From NCBI RefSeq assembly GCF_003323745.1, contig NZ_QOIL01000012.1, positions 186,001-250,000 on the forward strand: a stretch of 64,000 nt of DNA, given 5' to 3'. The notes below the pieces were generated by a model, which was given only the letters and a program-made list of their open reading frames with translations, did no database searches and was not told where the DNA came from. Source of the DNA: Sphaerisporangium album. Lineage in GTDB: Bacteria; Actinomycetota; Actinomycetes; Streptosporangiales; Streptosporangiaceae. Within the stretch, counting starts at the first letter, position 1, and the number at the start of each line of letters is the position of its first letter. A program made the position numbers and the translations under genes. Of the stretch, positions 1 to 7,498 are shown piece by piece.

Positions 1-763
1 CGACCTCGACCTCCTGGACGCGGAAGCCCTTGCGGATCAGGTCGATGGTCATGCCCGTCTCGACCCCGAAGCCGTACGCGAGCGGGCGGGCCGCCTCGAA
101 GGCCGCACGGGTCAGGCAACGCTGGCCGTTGAGGGGCTGGGTGGCCTGCCAGCCGGAGGCGCGTTTGATGCCCTCGCGCGCCAGCCGGACGACGAGGCCG
201 TGGCCGCCGAGCTTGACGCGCGTGGTGAACTTGGCGATGGTCATGTCGGCCACGCCCGCGCGTACCGGCTCGATCAGCGCCGCCGCCGCGCCGGCGGTCG
301 CGGCGAGGTCGGCGTCCAGGAACAGCAGGTGGCGGGCCCTGTGGCCATCCCCCGAGCCACCGGCCACGCTGTCATCCGGGCCACCGGTCCGGGCGTCGTT
401 CGGATCGGTCGACTGCTCGACGTTCGATCCGTTGCTCTGGTCGTCGGCGGGGTCGACGTTCCGGACGTCCGCAGGGGGGGTGCCGTTGGTGCGGCGAGTG
501 GTCAGGCCGTCGAGGAGGCGTACGGCCTCGGCGCCGCTTTCCATCGCCGCCGCCTTGCCGCGGTTGCGGCTGTGCCGGACGACGTGGGCGCCCGCGGCCT
601 TGGCCACCCGGCCGGTGTCGTCGAACGAGCCGTCGTCGACGACCACGACAAGGTCGACCCCTGGGATGGCCAGCGCGGCCCTGACGGTCGCGGCGACGCG
701 GTCGGCTTCATCCTTGGCAGGGATGATGACCGCGGTGTCGGGCTGTGCGGATGGGTCGCTCAT
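1..763 (-). CDS. family 2 glycosyltransferase (partial, runs off left edge)
   Basis: The gene leaves the window at base 1, so the C-terminus is missing; 254 codons are visible. It reads as a GT-A fold family 2 glycosyltransferase, which moves a sugar from an activated donor to an acceptor. Visible motifs are AVIIPAKDEADRVAATV at residues 11-27, VVDDGSFDDT at 41-50 and the metal-binding LFLDADL at 147-153. Between the last two lies an Asp/Asn/Gly-rich insertion of about 50 residues (about 92-143) where relatives have a short loop. It starts at ATG with GAGGAG directly upstream. The substrate cannot be told from what is visible; actinobacterial glucosyl-3-phosphoglycerate-synthase-like enzymes are one possibility. 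Confidence 0.85.
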   Translation of the reverse strand, partial: MSDPSAQPDTAVIIPAKDEADRVAATVRAALAIPGVDLVVVVDDGSFDDTGRVAKAAGAHVVRHSRNRGKAAAMESGAEAVRLLDGLTTRRTNGTPPADVRNVDPADDQSNGSNVEQSTDPNDARTGGPDDSVAGGSGDGHRARHLLFLDADLAATAGAAAALIEPVRAGVADMTIAKFTTRVKLGGHGLVVRLAREGIKRASGWQATQPLNGQRCLTRAAFEAARPLAYGFGVETGMTIDLIRKGFRVQEVEV

Positions 764-1233
764 CGCTCCTCGTCCGGTTCGCTGCCTGTGGCGGTCGATC
801 GAAGCTAGCCGGGATTCTCGGCCTTCGGCAACTTCGCCAAGATTCCTGCGAGCGCACGTGATCACCGCCCATGACGCTCTTGAGCGCGCGTGAGGGCGGT
901 GGGGATGGAGCGCGCGTGACAGCCCTTCGGGATCCTTTGAGCCACGTGACGGGCGGTTCGCGCGCGTGTGGCGGCCGGTCGGGCGGCCCGGCCGGGGACG
1001 GTCGGTCGCCGGCGGCCTCGTCAGCGGCGTGTCGTGCGCGCTGGACGTCGAGCTCGGGTGTCGTGCGTGGCCGGCGTCCGGTTTCGGACAACCCGACGCT
1101 CGGCCGCCGCGCGTCGTCGGCCCAGGGCGACCCGACCGGTCCGGACGAGTCCGCCGAGGTGTCCGGCCGCCGGCCCAATTGATCGCCGTGAGGCCGGTGA
1201 TCGCCGTAAGCCCCGGGTGTCCGGGGGCGGGCG
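764..1233. other. 470-bp gap without a convincing gene
   Basis: The stretch lies between the glycosyltransferase start and the STAS gene stop. Open frames exist on both strands, but their translations are Arg/Ser/Pro/Gly-rich, lack motifs and fit the high-GC background. I see no RNA gene, and no hairpin with a U-tract. Confidence 0.6.
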
Positions 1234-1584
1234 TCAGCCGGGGTGTTCGGCTGTCAGGAGGTTCGCCGGGATCGTGTCGTGGACCGTGAAGACCGAGTCC
1301 AGGCCGGTGACCTGGAGGATCTTGCGGACGGCCGGGCGTGGTGAGGCGACCTCCAGGGCGCCGCCGCGTTCTCGCATGCGCTTGAGCGCGGACAGCAGGA
1401 CGTTCATGCCCGTGGAGTCGCAGAACTCCACGCCGGACATGTCTATGACGACCAGATCCGGGCCGGTTTCCAGCAGGCGGGCGAACTCCGCTTGCAGGCG
1501 CGGCGCGGTATATAGGTCGATTTCGCCGACAACCGTCAAGATGGCGTGTCCGGCATGTGATCGAGTCGAGACCTTGAGCTCCAC
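1234..1584 (-). CDS. STAS-domain anti-sigma factor antagonist
   Basis: A single STAS domain of the SpoIIAA/RsbV type. Such proteins bind and release anti-sigma kinases depending on phosphorylation of one serine. The phospho-acceptor loop is visible as FCDSTGMNVLLSAL, with the Ser in DSTG conserved, preceded by the strand DLVVIDMSG. The length (about 116 residues) is normal. I chose the GTG at 1584 because TAGTGT sits 7 bases upstream, a leaderless actinobacterial -10 arrangement; a GTG at 1620 would add 12 residues lacking family similarity. The RsbW-like ATPase at 6.9-7.5 kb is a possible but unproven partner. Confidence 0.85.
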   Translation of the reverse strand: MELKVSTRSHAGHAILTVVGEIDLYTAPRLQAEFARLLETGPDLVVIDMSGVEFCDSTGMNVLLSALKRMRERGGALEVASPRPAVRKILQVTGLDSVFTVHDTIPANLLTAEHPG

Positions 1585-1814
1585 AGCGGGCACACTAGCG
1601 CCGCTCGGCCGCCGGGTCACGTTCTACCGCGATAACCGAAGAGTCGTCCGCCCTTTGTTCCCGGTTCCCGCCTCACGGAAACGCTGGGTACGCAAAGCTT
1701 GACGCTATGCGACACCGGCTCGGCCGGAAGGGGGGGAGGCCCGGAACCTCCGCGTCCGGTCGTCACTTCGAGGAGGAGGGGCGGGCGAGGAGTTCGACGG
1801 GCCCGACAGCGCCA

Positions 1815-2456
1815 ATGAACAGTGAGATTCCTGAAGATCCCCAACGCCAGTGCATGCGTGAACGTCTGGAGGGCATCCTCGCCCGGACCGAGAGGGCGCG
1901 CGCCTGGGGGGACGCCGCCCTGCCGCTCCGGCCGCTGGTCAACCGGGATGGATACGTCCCGATCAAGACGCGCCTTTCCGTGGACGATCTGGCACTGCTC
2001 ACGGGAGCGCGCACCGAGTTGCTGTGCTTCTCCGAGCTCGGCCTGCGCCTGCTCGACCTGCACCAGCCCCGGGACGCGGGCGGCATCACGAGCGACGCCG
2101 CGCATCCGATCCTGCGATGCAGGAGCTGCATGTGGCGCTGGCCCTGCCCGACGTTCCGGGCGATGTCGGAGGCGCTGGCGGCGCTCCCGGGCTACGAGCC
2201 CGGGTCCGGATCCATGCCGTCGCCCGAGGCGGGCACGGCCGAGGAGACGCTCTCAGATCGGGTCGGCGAGCGCGGGCCCGGAGACCGGCAGGCTGATCTC
2301 GAAGCGGCAGCCCGCGCCTTCGTTGACGACGGCGATGGCGCCTTCGTGGGCTTCGACGATGCCGCGCGCGATGGCGAGGCCCAGCCCCGCGCCGCGATCG
2401 GGGCCAGGGGACCGCGCGGCCTCTCCGCGAAAGGCCACCTCGAAGACGCGTGGTAG
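1815..2456 (+). CDS. hypothetical protein with a CxxC...WPC motif
   Basis: I do not recognise a named family. The middle is protein-like: RLSVDDLALLTGARTELL is followed by CRSCMWRWPCPTFRAM, a Cys-x2-Cys-x4-Cys arrangement resembling a 'WPC' mini zinc motif seen at the ends of many short actinobacterial proteins. The ATG at 1815 is chosen because the 36 codons further upstream (open to 1707) are low-complexity; 1854 is another ATG. There is no strong ribosome-binding site. Oddly, the frame stays open over the last 204 bases of the convergent histidine kinase gene, so the C-terminal 68 residues are antisense to kinase codons and may not be under selection. Confidence 0.5.
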   Translation: MNSEIPEDPQRQCMRERLEGILARTERARAWGDAALPLRPLVNRDGYVPIKTRLSVDDLALLTGARTELLCFSELGLRLLDLHQPRDAGGITSDAAHPILRCRSCMWRWPCPTFRAMSEALAALPGYEPGSGSMPSPEAGTAEETLSDRVGERGPGDRQADLEAAARAFVDDGDGAFVGFDDAARDGEAQPRAAIGARGPRGLSAKGHLEDAW

Positions 2457-3392
2457 GTCGTCCTCGGGGATCCCGCCGCAGCAGTCGGCGACCGAGAGGC
2501 GGACGGCGTCGTCGGCGGCGACCGCGCGCACCACCACGGTGCCGTCCTCGGGGGTGTGCCGGATGGCATTGATGACGAGGTTGCGCAGCGCGCGCCCGAG
2601 TTCGGCGGCGTCGGCGTACACCGGCAGCACGGGCTCGGCCTCGGCGGCGAGGCGTACCCCTTTGGCACCGGCCAGGGCCTCCACGCCCGCGAGCACGTCG
2701 GCCACCAGGTCGCCGAGGCCGATGGGCCGTGGGGTGAGCCGCAGCGCGCCGGCGTGGATGCGCGACAGCTCGAACAGGTCGTCCACCATGTGGGACAACC
2801 GGTCGACCTCCAGCCGGATCTGATTGTGGTAGCGGGTGACGGTGGCGGGGTCCTGGACGACGCCGTCCTCCAGTGCCTCGACCATGGCGCGCATGCCGGC
2901 GAGCGGGGTGCGCAGGTCGTGGCTGACCCAGGCGACGAGCTCGCGCCGCGCGCCCTCCAGCGCCCGTTCCCTCTCGCGGCCTTCGCGCAGCCGCCGGTAC
3001 GCCTGTTCCAGGGCCTTGGAGATGGTGTCCAGCTCGGCGGGGAGCCTGCCCGGCGGCGGCACGAAGTCCTGGGACGGCGACACGGCCTCGACGGCGGCGA
3101 CGAGCCCGCGGCTGACCTTGACGAGTCGGCGGGCCACGACCAGGGCGACGCCGAGCCCCACCAGCCCGGCGATGGCGACGACGGTGAGGACGACGTTCTT
3201 GGGGTGACCGTCGATGATCATCTCGATGGTGATGGCGACCACCCCCGCCAGCGTGGCGGCGACGGTGACGACCGCGACGACGGCGAGCGTGATGCCGATC
3301 GAGCGCCCGCGCAGCATCCACAGCAGGCCCAGGCCGAGCGCGGCGATGACGAGCCCGAGCCCGCCGGTGACCGCGACGATCTGGAGGATCAC
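2253..3392 (-). CDS. sensor histidine kinase of an OmpR-type two-component system
   Basis: A 379-residue membrane histidine kinase that should phosphorylate the regulator encoded just upstream. Three or four hydrophobic segments lie within residues 1-86, followed by a HAMP-like stretch, then the H-box SHDLRTPLAG (His about 158), the N-box NLVINAIRHTPEDG and the G2 box GAGLGLAIA. The G1 box reads VADCCGGIP, with Cys replacing the usual first Gly of DxGxG. The start is the GTG at 3392, which overlaps the regulator's stop codon as GTGA, so the two are translationally coupled. The last 204 bases overlap a convergent hypothetical gene. Confidence 0.92.
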   Translation of the reverse strand: MILQIVAVTGGLGLVIAALGLGLLWMLRGRSIGITLAVVAVVTVAATLAGVVAITIEMIIDGHPKNVVLTVVAIAGLVGLGVALVVARRLVKVSRGLVAAVEAVSPSQDFVPPPGRLPAELDTISKALEQAYRRLREGRERERALEGARRELVAWVSHDLRTPLAGMRAMVEALEDGVVQDPATVTRYHNQIRLEVDRLSHMVDDLFELSRIHAGALRLTPRPIGLGDLVADVLAGVEALAGAKGVRLAAEAEPVLPVYADAAELGRALRNLVINAIRHTPEDGTVVVRAVAADDAVRLSVADCCGGIPEDDLPRVFEVAFRGEAARSPGPDRGAGLGLAIARGIVEAHEGAIAVVNEGAGCRFEISLPVSGPALADPI

Positions 3393-4108
3393 CGGGCGTC
3401 CCCGTCGGACGGGCCGTCGGCGGGCTCGTACCGGTACCCGACTCCCCAGACCGTGACGATGCGCCGGGGCGTGGTCGGGTCGGCCTCGATCTTCTCGCGC
3501 AGCCTGCGGACGTGGACGGTGACGGTGGAGGTGTCGCCGAAGGACCATCCCCACACCTGGTCCAGCAGGGCGGCGCGGCTGAAGGCCTGGCGGGGGTTGC
3601 GCATGAGGTAGGCGAGCAGGTCGAACTCGCGGGCCGTCAGGGTGATCTCCTCGCCGCCGAGCCGCACCTCGTGGGCGCCGACGTCGACCACCAGGTCGTC
3701 GTCGCGCAGCACGCCGGTGCCGTTGGTCACGAGCGTCCCCCTTGCCCGCCGCAGGACGGACTGCACGCGCAGGGCGAGCTCGCGGGGGCTGAACGGCTTG
3801 GTGACGTAGTCGTCGGCGCCGGTCTCCAGTCCGACGACGCGGTCGATCTCCTCGCCGAGCGCCGTGAGCATGATCACGGGGACGGGCCAGCGCTCCCTGA
3901 GCTTCTTACAGACCTGGAGGCCGTCCATGCCGGGAAGCATGAGGTCGAGGACGAGCAGGTCGGGCGGGTTGGCGAGAGCCCTGCGCAGGGCCTCGGCGCC
4001 GTTGCCCACGCTCTCGACCACGTGTCCATCACGTTCGAGGTACTTGACGATGACTTCGGCGACGGTGGGGTCATCGTCCACGACGAGGATGCGGGGAGGG
4101 TGTGCCAT
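3389..4108 (-). CDS. OmpR/PhoB-family response regulator
   Basis: A two-domain regulator of about 239 residues. The receiver domain has the acidic pocket VVDDD, phospho-acceptor Asp in LVLDLMLPGMDG (residue 55 from the ATG) and the conserved Lys in VTKPFSP. The C-terminal winged helix has the typical LTAREFDLLAYLM and VHVRRLREKIE segments and ends in VGYRYEPADG. A TTG two codons upstream (4114) has a better-spaced GGAGGG and could be the real start. The gene is first of a pair with the kinase and divergent from a small membrane protein gene. Spaced CTYCGTAAG repeats in that divergent region may be its binding sites. Confidence 0.94.
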   Translation of the reverse strand: MAHPPRILVVDDDPTVAEVIVKYLERDGHVVESVGNGAEALRRALANPPDLLVLDLMLPGMDGLQVCKKLRERWPVPVIMLTALGEEIDRVVGLETGADDYVTKPFSPRELALRVQSVLRRARGTLVTNGTGVLRDDDLVVDVGAHEVRLGGEEITLTAREFDLLAYLMRNPRQAFSRAALLDQVWGWSFGDTSTVTVHVRRLREKIEADPTTPRRIVTVWGVGYRYEPADGPSDGDAR

Positions 4109-4114
4109 GTTCAA

Positions 4115-4437
4115 TCTTCAGCCCTCCATCACGCCCGATTTGTCACAATTTACCGCTTCAATCGGGACACGCGGCGCGGAAATCACCGCCCGCGCCATGG
4201 ACCGCCGGACCGGGCCGGAGCCCGCGTTCCCGAGGAGCCGATGTCCCCACGTTAGGCCCCGACCGGCGCTTTACACGAACCGTGTCACCCCTCCGTAAGG
4301 CCGCGTCATCACTTCGTAAGAAGGCACACCACGGCGTTTCCGGCAAAGACCTCGGTAAGCCGACGGAAAAGTCACGATCTCCACCAATGATCGGGCATTC
4401 GCTCGCAGCCGGGCCCGCCGCGACGTACCTTCTGGAT
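4115..4437. promoter_or_regulatory. divergent control region with CTYCGTAAG direct repeats
   Basis: This 323-bp region separates the two-component operon from a small membrane protein gene. CTCCGTAAG (4291-4299) and CTTCGTAAG (4312-4320) are direct repeats exactly 21 bp apart, two helical turns, and a weaker copy CTCGGTAAG lies at 4351-4359. OmpR-family regulators commonly bind direct repeats on one DNA face, so autoregulation is a reasonable inference. No gene is apparent. Confidence 0.4.
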
Positions 4438-4605
4438 ATGGCCCGCATCGTGCTTTCCGTCCTCGGAGTCCTCCTCGCACTCTACGTAGTGTTCGGGCTC
4501 CTGATCCCCGCCATCTTCGGGATCTTCAAGATCCTGCTGATCGTCGGCCTCGTCGGCCTCGCGATCTTCGCGGCGGTCACCCTGGTGAGCAAGCTGTCGA
4601 AGTGA
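4438..4605 (+). CDS. small 55-residue membrane protein
   Basis: A very short protein made almost entirely of two hydrophobic segments: VLSVLGVLLALYVVFGLLI, then a Gly/Ile/Val-rich second segment ending at ...VTLVSKLSK. It starts at ATG 4438, and one base separates its stop from the next small gene, so the two are probably cotranscribed and lead into the YidC gene. Tiny membrane proteins of this composition are common upstream of actinobacterial DUF6412/YidC pairs. The function is unknown. Confidence 0.7.
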   Translation: MARIVLSVLGVLLALYVVFGLLIPAIFGIFKILLIVGLVGLAIFAAVTLVSKLSK

Positions 4606-4606
4606 C

Positions 4607-4876
4607 ATGACCGTCTTCCACGCGACCGTCGCGCTGCTCGCGCAGTTCGTCGCCGGGCAGTCGGGCCCGGCGGCGCTGACGGCCGTCGGTCTCGTGGGGG
4701 TCACCCTTCTCGTCCTCGCCTGGGCCCTCGGACGGCTGGCGTCCATTCCCGCCGTCGCGCCCACCGGCGCGGGCCGTCCACGCGCCGCCCGCCCCGTGTT
4801 CGTCCGGCTGTGCCATCCGGACACGGCCGGCCGCCCGAGGCCCAGAGCGCCATCCGCAGGCCCCGCGCCCGTCTAG
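4607..4876 (+). CDS. DUF6412-like small membrane protein
   Basis: An 89-residue protein with one N-terminal hydrophobic segment (AALTAVGLVGVTLLVLAWAL) and a basic, Pro-rich tail. The tail pattern HPDTAGRPRPRAPSAGPAP resembles the 'DPDARGRPRPRAP' ending I recall from DUF6412 proteins, which typically sit next to a short YidC in actinomycetes, as here. Its start is one base after the preceding stop codon. A helper role in membrane insertion is only a guess from gene order. Confidence 0.65.
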   Translation: MTVFHATVALLAQFVAGQSGPAALTAVGLVGVTLLVLAWALGRLASIPAVAPTGAGRPRAARPVFVRLCHPDTAGRPRPRAPSAGPAPV

Positions 4877-4973
4877 CGATCCGTACGGCCGTCGCCGTGC
4901 CCGGTCCTCCGGCGGGCGCTTTCGTCATGTCCGTTCAATACAGACGAACCAGACGAAGGGGCTCAGTCTCATC

Positions 4974-5639
4974 ATGTCCGCGATTCTCGACGCCGTCCTC
5001 GGCTCCGCCTACCGGCTCATCGACGCCCTTGGATCCCTCACGGGCGCGGCGTTCGCCATCATCCTGTTCACCCTGGCCGTGCGCCTGCTCCTGCTGCCGC
5101 TCAGCGTCCGGCAGGCGAGGGCGGCGAGAGCCCGCCTGCGCGTGGCGCCGAAGGTCCAGGCGCTGCGCGAGCGGTACGCGCGCGACCCCGAGCGCCTCTA
5201 CCGCGAGACGGCGAAGCTGTACGCGGCCGAGGGGACGTCCACGTTCGCGGGCATCGGCCCCGCGCTGGCCCAGGCGCCGTTCTTCATGATCGCCTACCGC
5301 GTGTTCGTGTCCGCCACGATCGCCGGTCACCCGAACCTGCTTCTCGCGCAGAGCGCCCTCGGCGTGCCGCTGGGCGAGCACTTCGCCGCGGCGGTCGCGG
5401 GCGGCGGCCTGTTCGGCGCGCCCGCGCTGGTCTTCCTGGGCCTGTTCGCGTTGCTGGCGGTGCTGGCGTACGTGACCTCGCGGCACATGGGAGAGGCCCA
5501 GCCCCGCCTGCTGCGGCTGCTGCCGTTCGGGACCATCCTGGCCGCCGCGTTCCTCCCCCTGGCGGCAGGGCTGTACCTGCTGGTCAGCACGGCCTGGTCG
5601 GCGGCGGAGCGGGCGGTCCTGTACCCGAGGCCGGCCTGA
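4974..5639 (+). CDS. short YidC/Oxa1-family membrane protein insertase
   Basis: A 221-residue Oxa1/YidC/Alb3-fold protein that should help insert membrane proteins. The conserved core is visible: a first hydrophobic segment FAIILFTLAVRLLLLPLSVR with the hydrophilic-groove Arg, then the cytoplasmic helical hairpin (about 44-80, LYRETAKLYAAEG), then GIGPALAQAPFFMIAYRVF and further membrane segments. It lacks the lipoprotein signal and long C-terminal tail of the main actinobacterial YidC, so it is probably a secondary paralogue. It follows the two small membrane protein genes. Confidence 0.9.
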   Translation: MSAILDAVLGSAYRLIDALGSLTGAAFAIILFTLAVRLLLLPLSVRQARAARARLRVAPKVQALRERYARDPERLYRETAKLYAAEGTSTFAGIGPALAQAPFFMIAYRVFVSATIAGHPNLLLAQSALGVPLGEHFAAAVAGGGLFGAPALVFLGLFALLAVLAYVTSRHMGEAQPRLLRLLPFGTILAAAFLPLAAGLYLLVSTAWSAAERAVLYPRPA

Positions 5640-5729
5640 CCCCCACCTCCCCCCGCCTGCCGAGGTCTTGTGCACCATTACGGTTGAATGTCGGAAGTGC
5701 TCAGACGAGCCGGGAACGGGGGCCGAACG

Positions 5730-6929
5730 ATGAACGGTGCCGACAGCGAGGTCGGACGCCTGGAGACGGTGCTCCTCCACCGGCCGGGTGCCGAGCTGAA
5801 GCGGTTGACCCCCCGCAACAACGACAAACTGCTCTTCGACTCGATCCCCTGGGTGGGCAGGGCCCAGGAGGAGCACGACGCGTTCGCCGAGGCCCTGCGC
5901 GAGCACGGGGTCGAGGTGCTCTACCTCACCGAACTGCTCCAGGACACGCTGGAGTACGAGGCGGCGCGCGAGGAGATCGTCCCCGCCGTGCTGCAGGAGC
6001 GCCAGCTAGGCGACAGGCTCGCCGAGCTGACCCGGCGGCACCTGCTCGACCTCGACCCCGAGCAACTCGCCCAGACGCTGATCGCGGGCCTCGCCCGCGA
6101 GGAGCTGAAGACGGGCCGCGGCCTGGTGTACGAGCTGCTGGACCGGCACGACTTCGTGATCGACCCGCTGCCCAACCTGCTGTTCACCCGCGACTCCAGT
6201 GTGTGGATCGGCGACAAGGTGGCCGTGACCAGCCTCGCCATGCCGGCCCGTACGCGCGAGAGCAGGCTCACCCGGCTGATCTACACCCATCACCCCCGCT
6301 TCGCCGGCGCCGAGCACCTGTACGAGCCGTGGCTGGAGCACGTGGAGGGCGGCGACGTGCTGCTGATGGGCCCGGGGGTGATCGCGGTGGGCACCGGGGA
6401 GCGTACGACGCCCGCGGGGGTGGAGCGCCTGTGCCGCCGGGTCTTCGCGTCGGGCCTCGCGCACACCGTGCTGGCCGTGCCGGTCGCCCAGCAGCGGGCC
6501 ACCATGCACCTCGACACCATCTGCACGATGGTCGACGTGGACACCGTGGTCATGTACCCGCCGGTGGCATACTCGCTGCAGGCGTACACGGTGACGGCGA
6601 TGGAGAACGGGGAGCTGCGGGTCTTCGAGCCGCGCCCGTTCCTGGAGGCGGCGGCGCAGGCGATGGGGATCGAGCGGGTGAAGGTCATCGACACCGGCCT
6701 GGACCCCGTCACGGCCGAGCGCGAGCAGTGGGACGACGGGAACAACACGCTGGCCCTCGCGCCGCGGGTGGCGGTCGCCTACGAGCGCAATGTGGAGACG
6801 AACGCCCGTCTGGAGGCTGCGGGCGTGAAGGTCATCCGAATTGCCGGAAGCGAACTCGGCAGCGGCCGGGGCGGCCCGCGGTGCATGTCCTGCCCTATCA
6901 GCAGAGAGCGTCTAGCCGCACTCGCGTAG
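5730..6929 (+). CDS. arcA: arginine deiminase
   Basis: Hydrolyses L-arginine to citrulline and ammonia, the first step of the arginine deiminase pathway. The 399-residue length is typical. Guanidinium-binding and catalytic motifs are present: [14 protein letters not shown] (about residue 150), [10 protein letters not shown] with the catalytic His (about 260) and [10 protein letters not shown] with the nucleophilic Cys at about 385. ATG 5730 is preferred to ATG 5688 because GGGG lies 5-8 bases upstream and the protein begins at the usual place. No arcB or arcC genes adjoin it, so in this window it stands alone. Its end overlaps the next convergent gene by 18 bp. Confidence 0.95.
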   Translation: MNGADSEVGRLETVLLHRPGAELKRLTPRNNDKLLFDSIPWVGRAQEEHDAFAEALREHGVEVLYLTELLQDTLEYEAAREEIVPAVLQERQLGDRLAELTRRHLLDLDPEQLAQTLIAGLAREELKTGRGLVYELLDRHDFVIDPLPNLLFTRDSSVWIGDKVAVTSLAMPARTRESRLTRLIYTHHPRFAGAEHLYEPWLEHVEGGDVLLMGPGVIAVGTGERTTPAGVERLCRRVFASGLAHTVLAVPVAQQRATMHLDTICTMVDVDTVVMYPPVAYSLQAYTVTAMENGELRVFEPRPFLEAAAQAMGIERVKVIDTGLDPVTAEREQWDDGNNTLALAPRVAVAYERNVETNARLEAAGVKVIRIAGSELGSGRGGPRCMSCPISRERLAALA

Positions 6930-7484
6930 TGCCCCTATTTCGGGTGTCCTGACTTGTGAATTAAGGACCATGACCGGGGCGTGGATAACCGCCCATACCG
7001 TCGTCACGTCCCCGTCGTGGCGCACACCCCAGCGCTCCGCGAGAAACTCGACGATCCCGAGCCCCCGCCCGCCGAGCGACGAGAGTGCCGGCCGCCCCGC
7101 GCGGGGCTCCGTGGCCGCTCCCCCGTCACTCACCGTGACCTCGAGGTGGTCGTCCGCCCAGTCCCATGTGGCCATGATCTGGCCCGATGGGAGCGGATGG
7201 GCGTGACGGAGCGCATTGCTCAGCAGTTCGCTCACCACCAGGACGGCGTCCTCTATGGCGGCGGCGAACACCCCACACTGCTCGAGATCGGCGCTGAGAC
7301 GCTGGCGTGCGACGGCGACGCTGGTCGGCGCATACGGCAACAGCACGACGCCCTCACTTCCCCGTTCTCCTGCATTTCCCCCAGAGGAAAACACATCCCA
7401 GTACGACCGAAATGCCCCGATCGAAGGTTGCGGAAACCGCGCGGCGATCATTGCTTGTGCAGATTCGACAATAGGCGCGTTCAT
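6912..7484 (-). CDS. RsbW-like ATP-binding regulatory protein
   Basis: A GHKL-fold ATPase of the anti-sigma-kinase group (HATPase_c_2), about 190 residues. The N-box is [13 protein letters not shown], the G1 region is [10 protein letters not shown] and the G2 loop is [10 protein letters not shown]. Actinomycetes carry many such proteins, which phosphorylate STAS antagonists or simply bind partners. The first 45 residues are not part of the ATPase fold. The gene is downstream of, and in the same direction as, the PAS-GAF kinase, separated by 14 bp, so the two may be one operon. Its partner is unknown; the STAS protein at 1.2 kb is one candidate. Confidence 0.85.
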   Translation of the reverse strand: MNAPIVESAQAMIAARFPQPSIGAFRSYWDVFSSGGNAGERGSEGVVLLPYAPTSVAVARQRLSADLEQCGVFAAAIEDAVLVVSELLSNALRHAHPLPSGQIMATWDWADDHLEVTVSDGGAATEPRAGRPALSSLGGRGLGIVEFLAERWGVRHDGDVTTVWAVIHAPVMVLNSQVRTPEIGALRECG

Positions 7485-7498
7485 CCGTTACCGACCCG

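Noticed and set aside
708-1182. Overlapping open frames on both strands in the first gap
   Set aside because: They have Ser/Arg/Pro-rich composition, no ribosome-binding site and no motifs; one overlaps the glycosyltransferase start.
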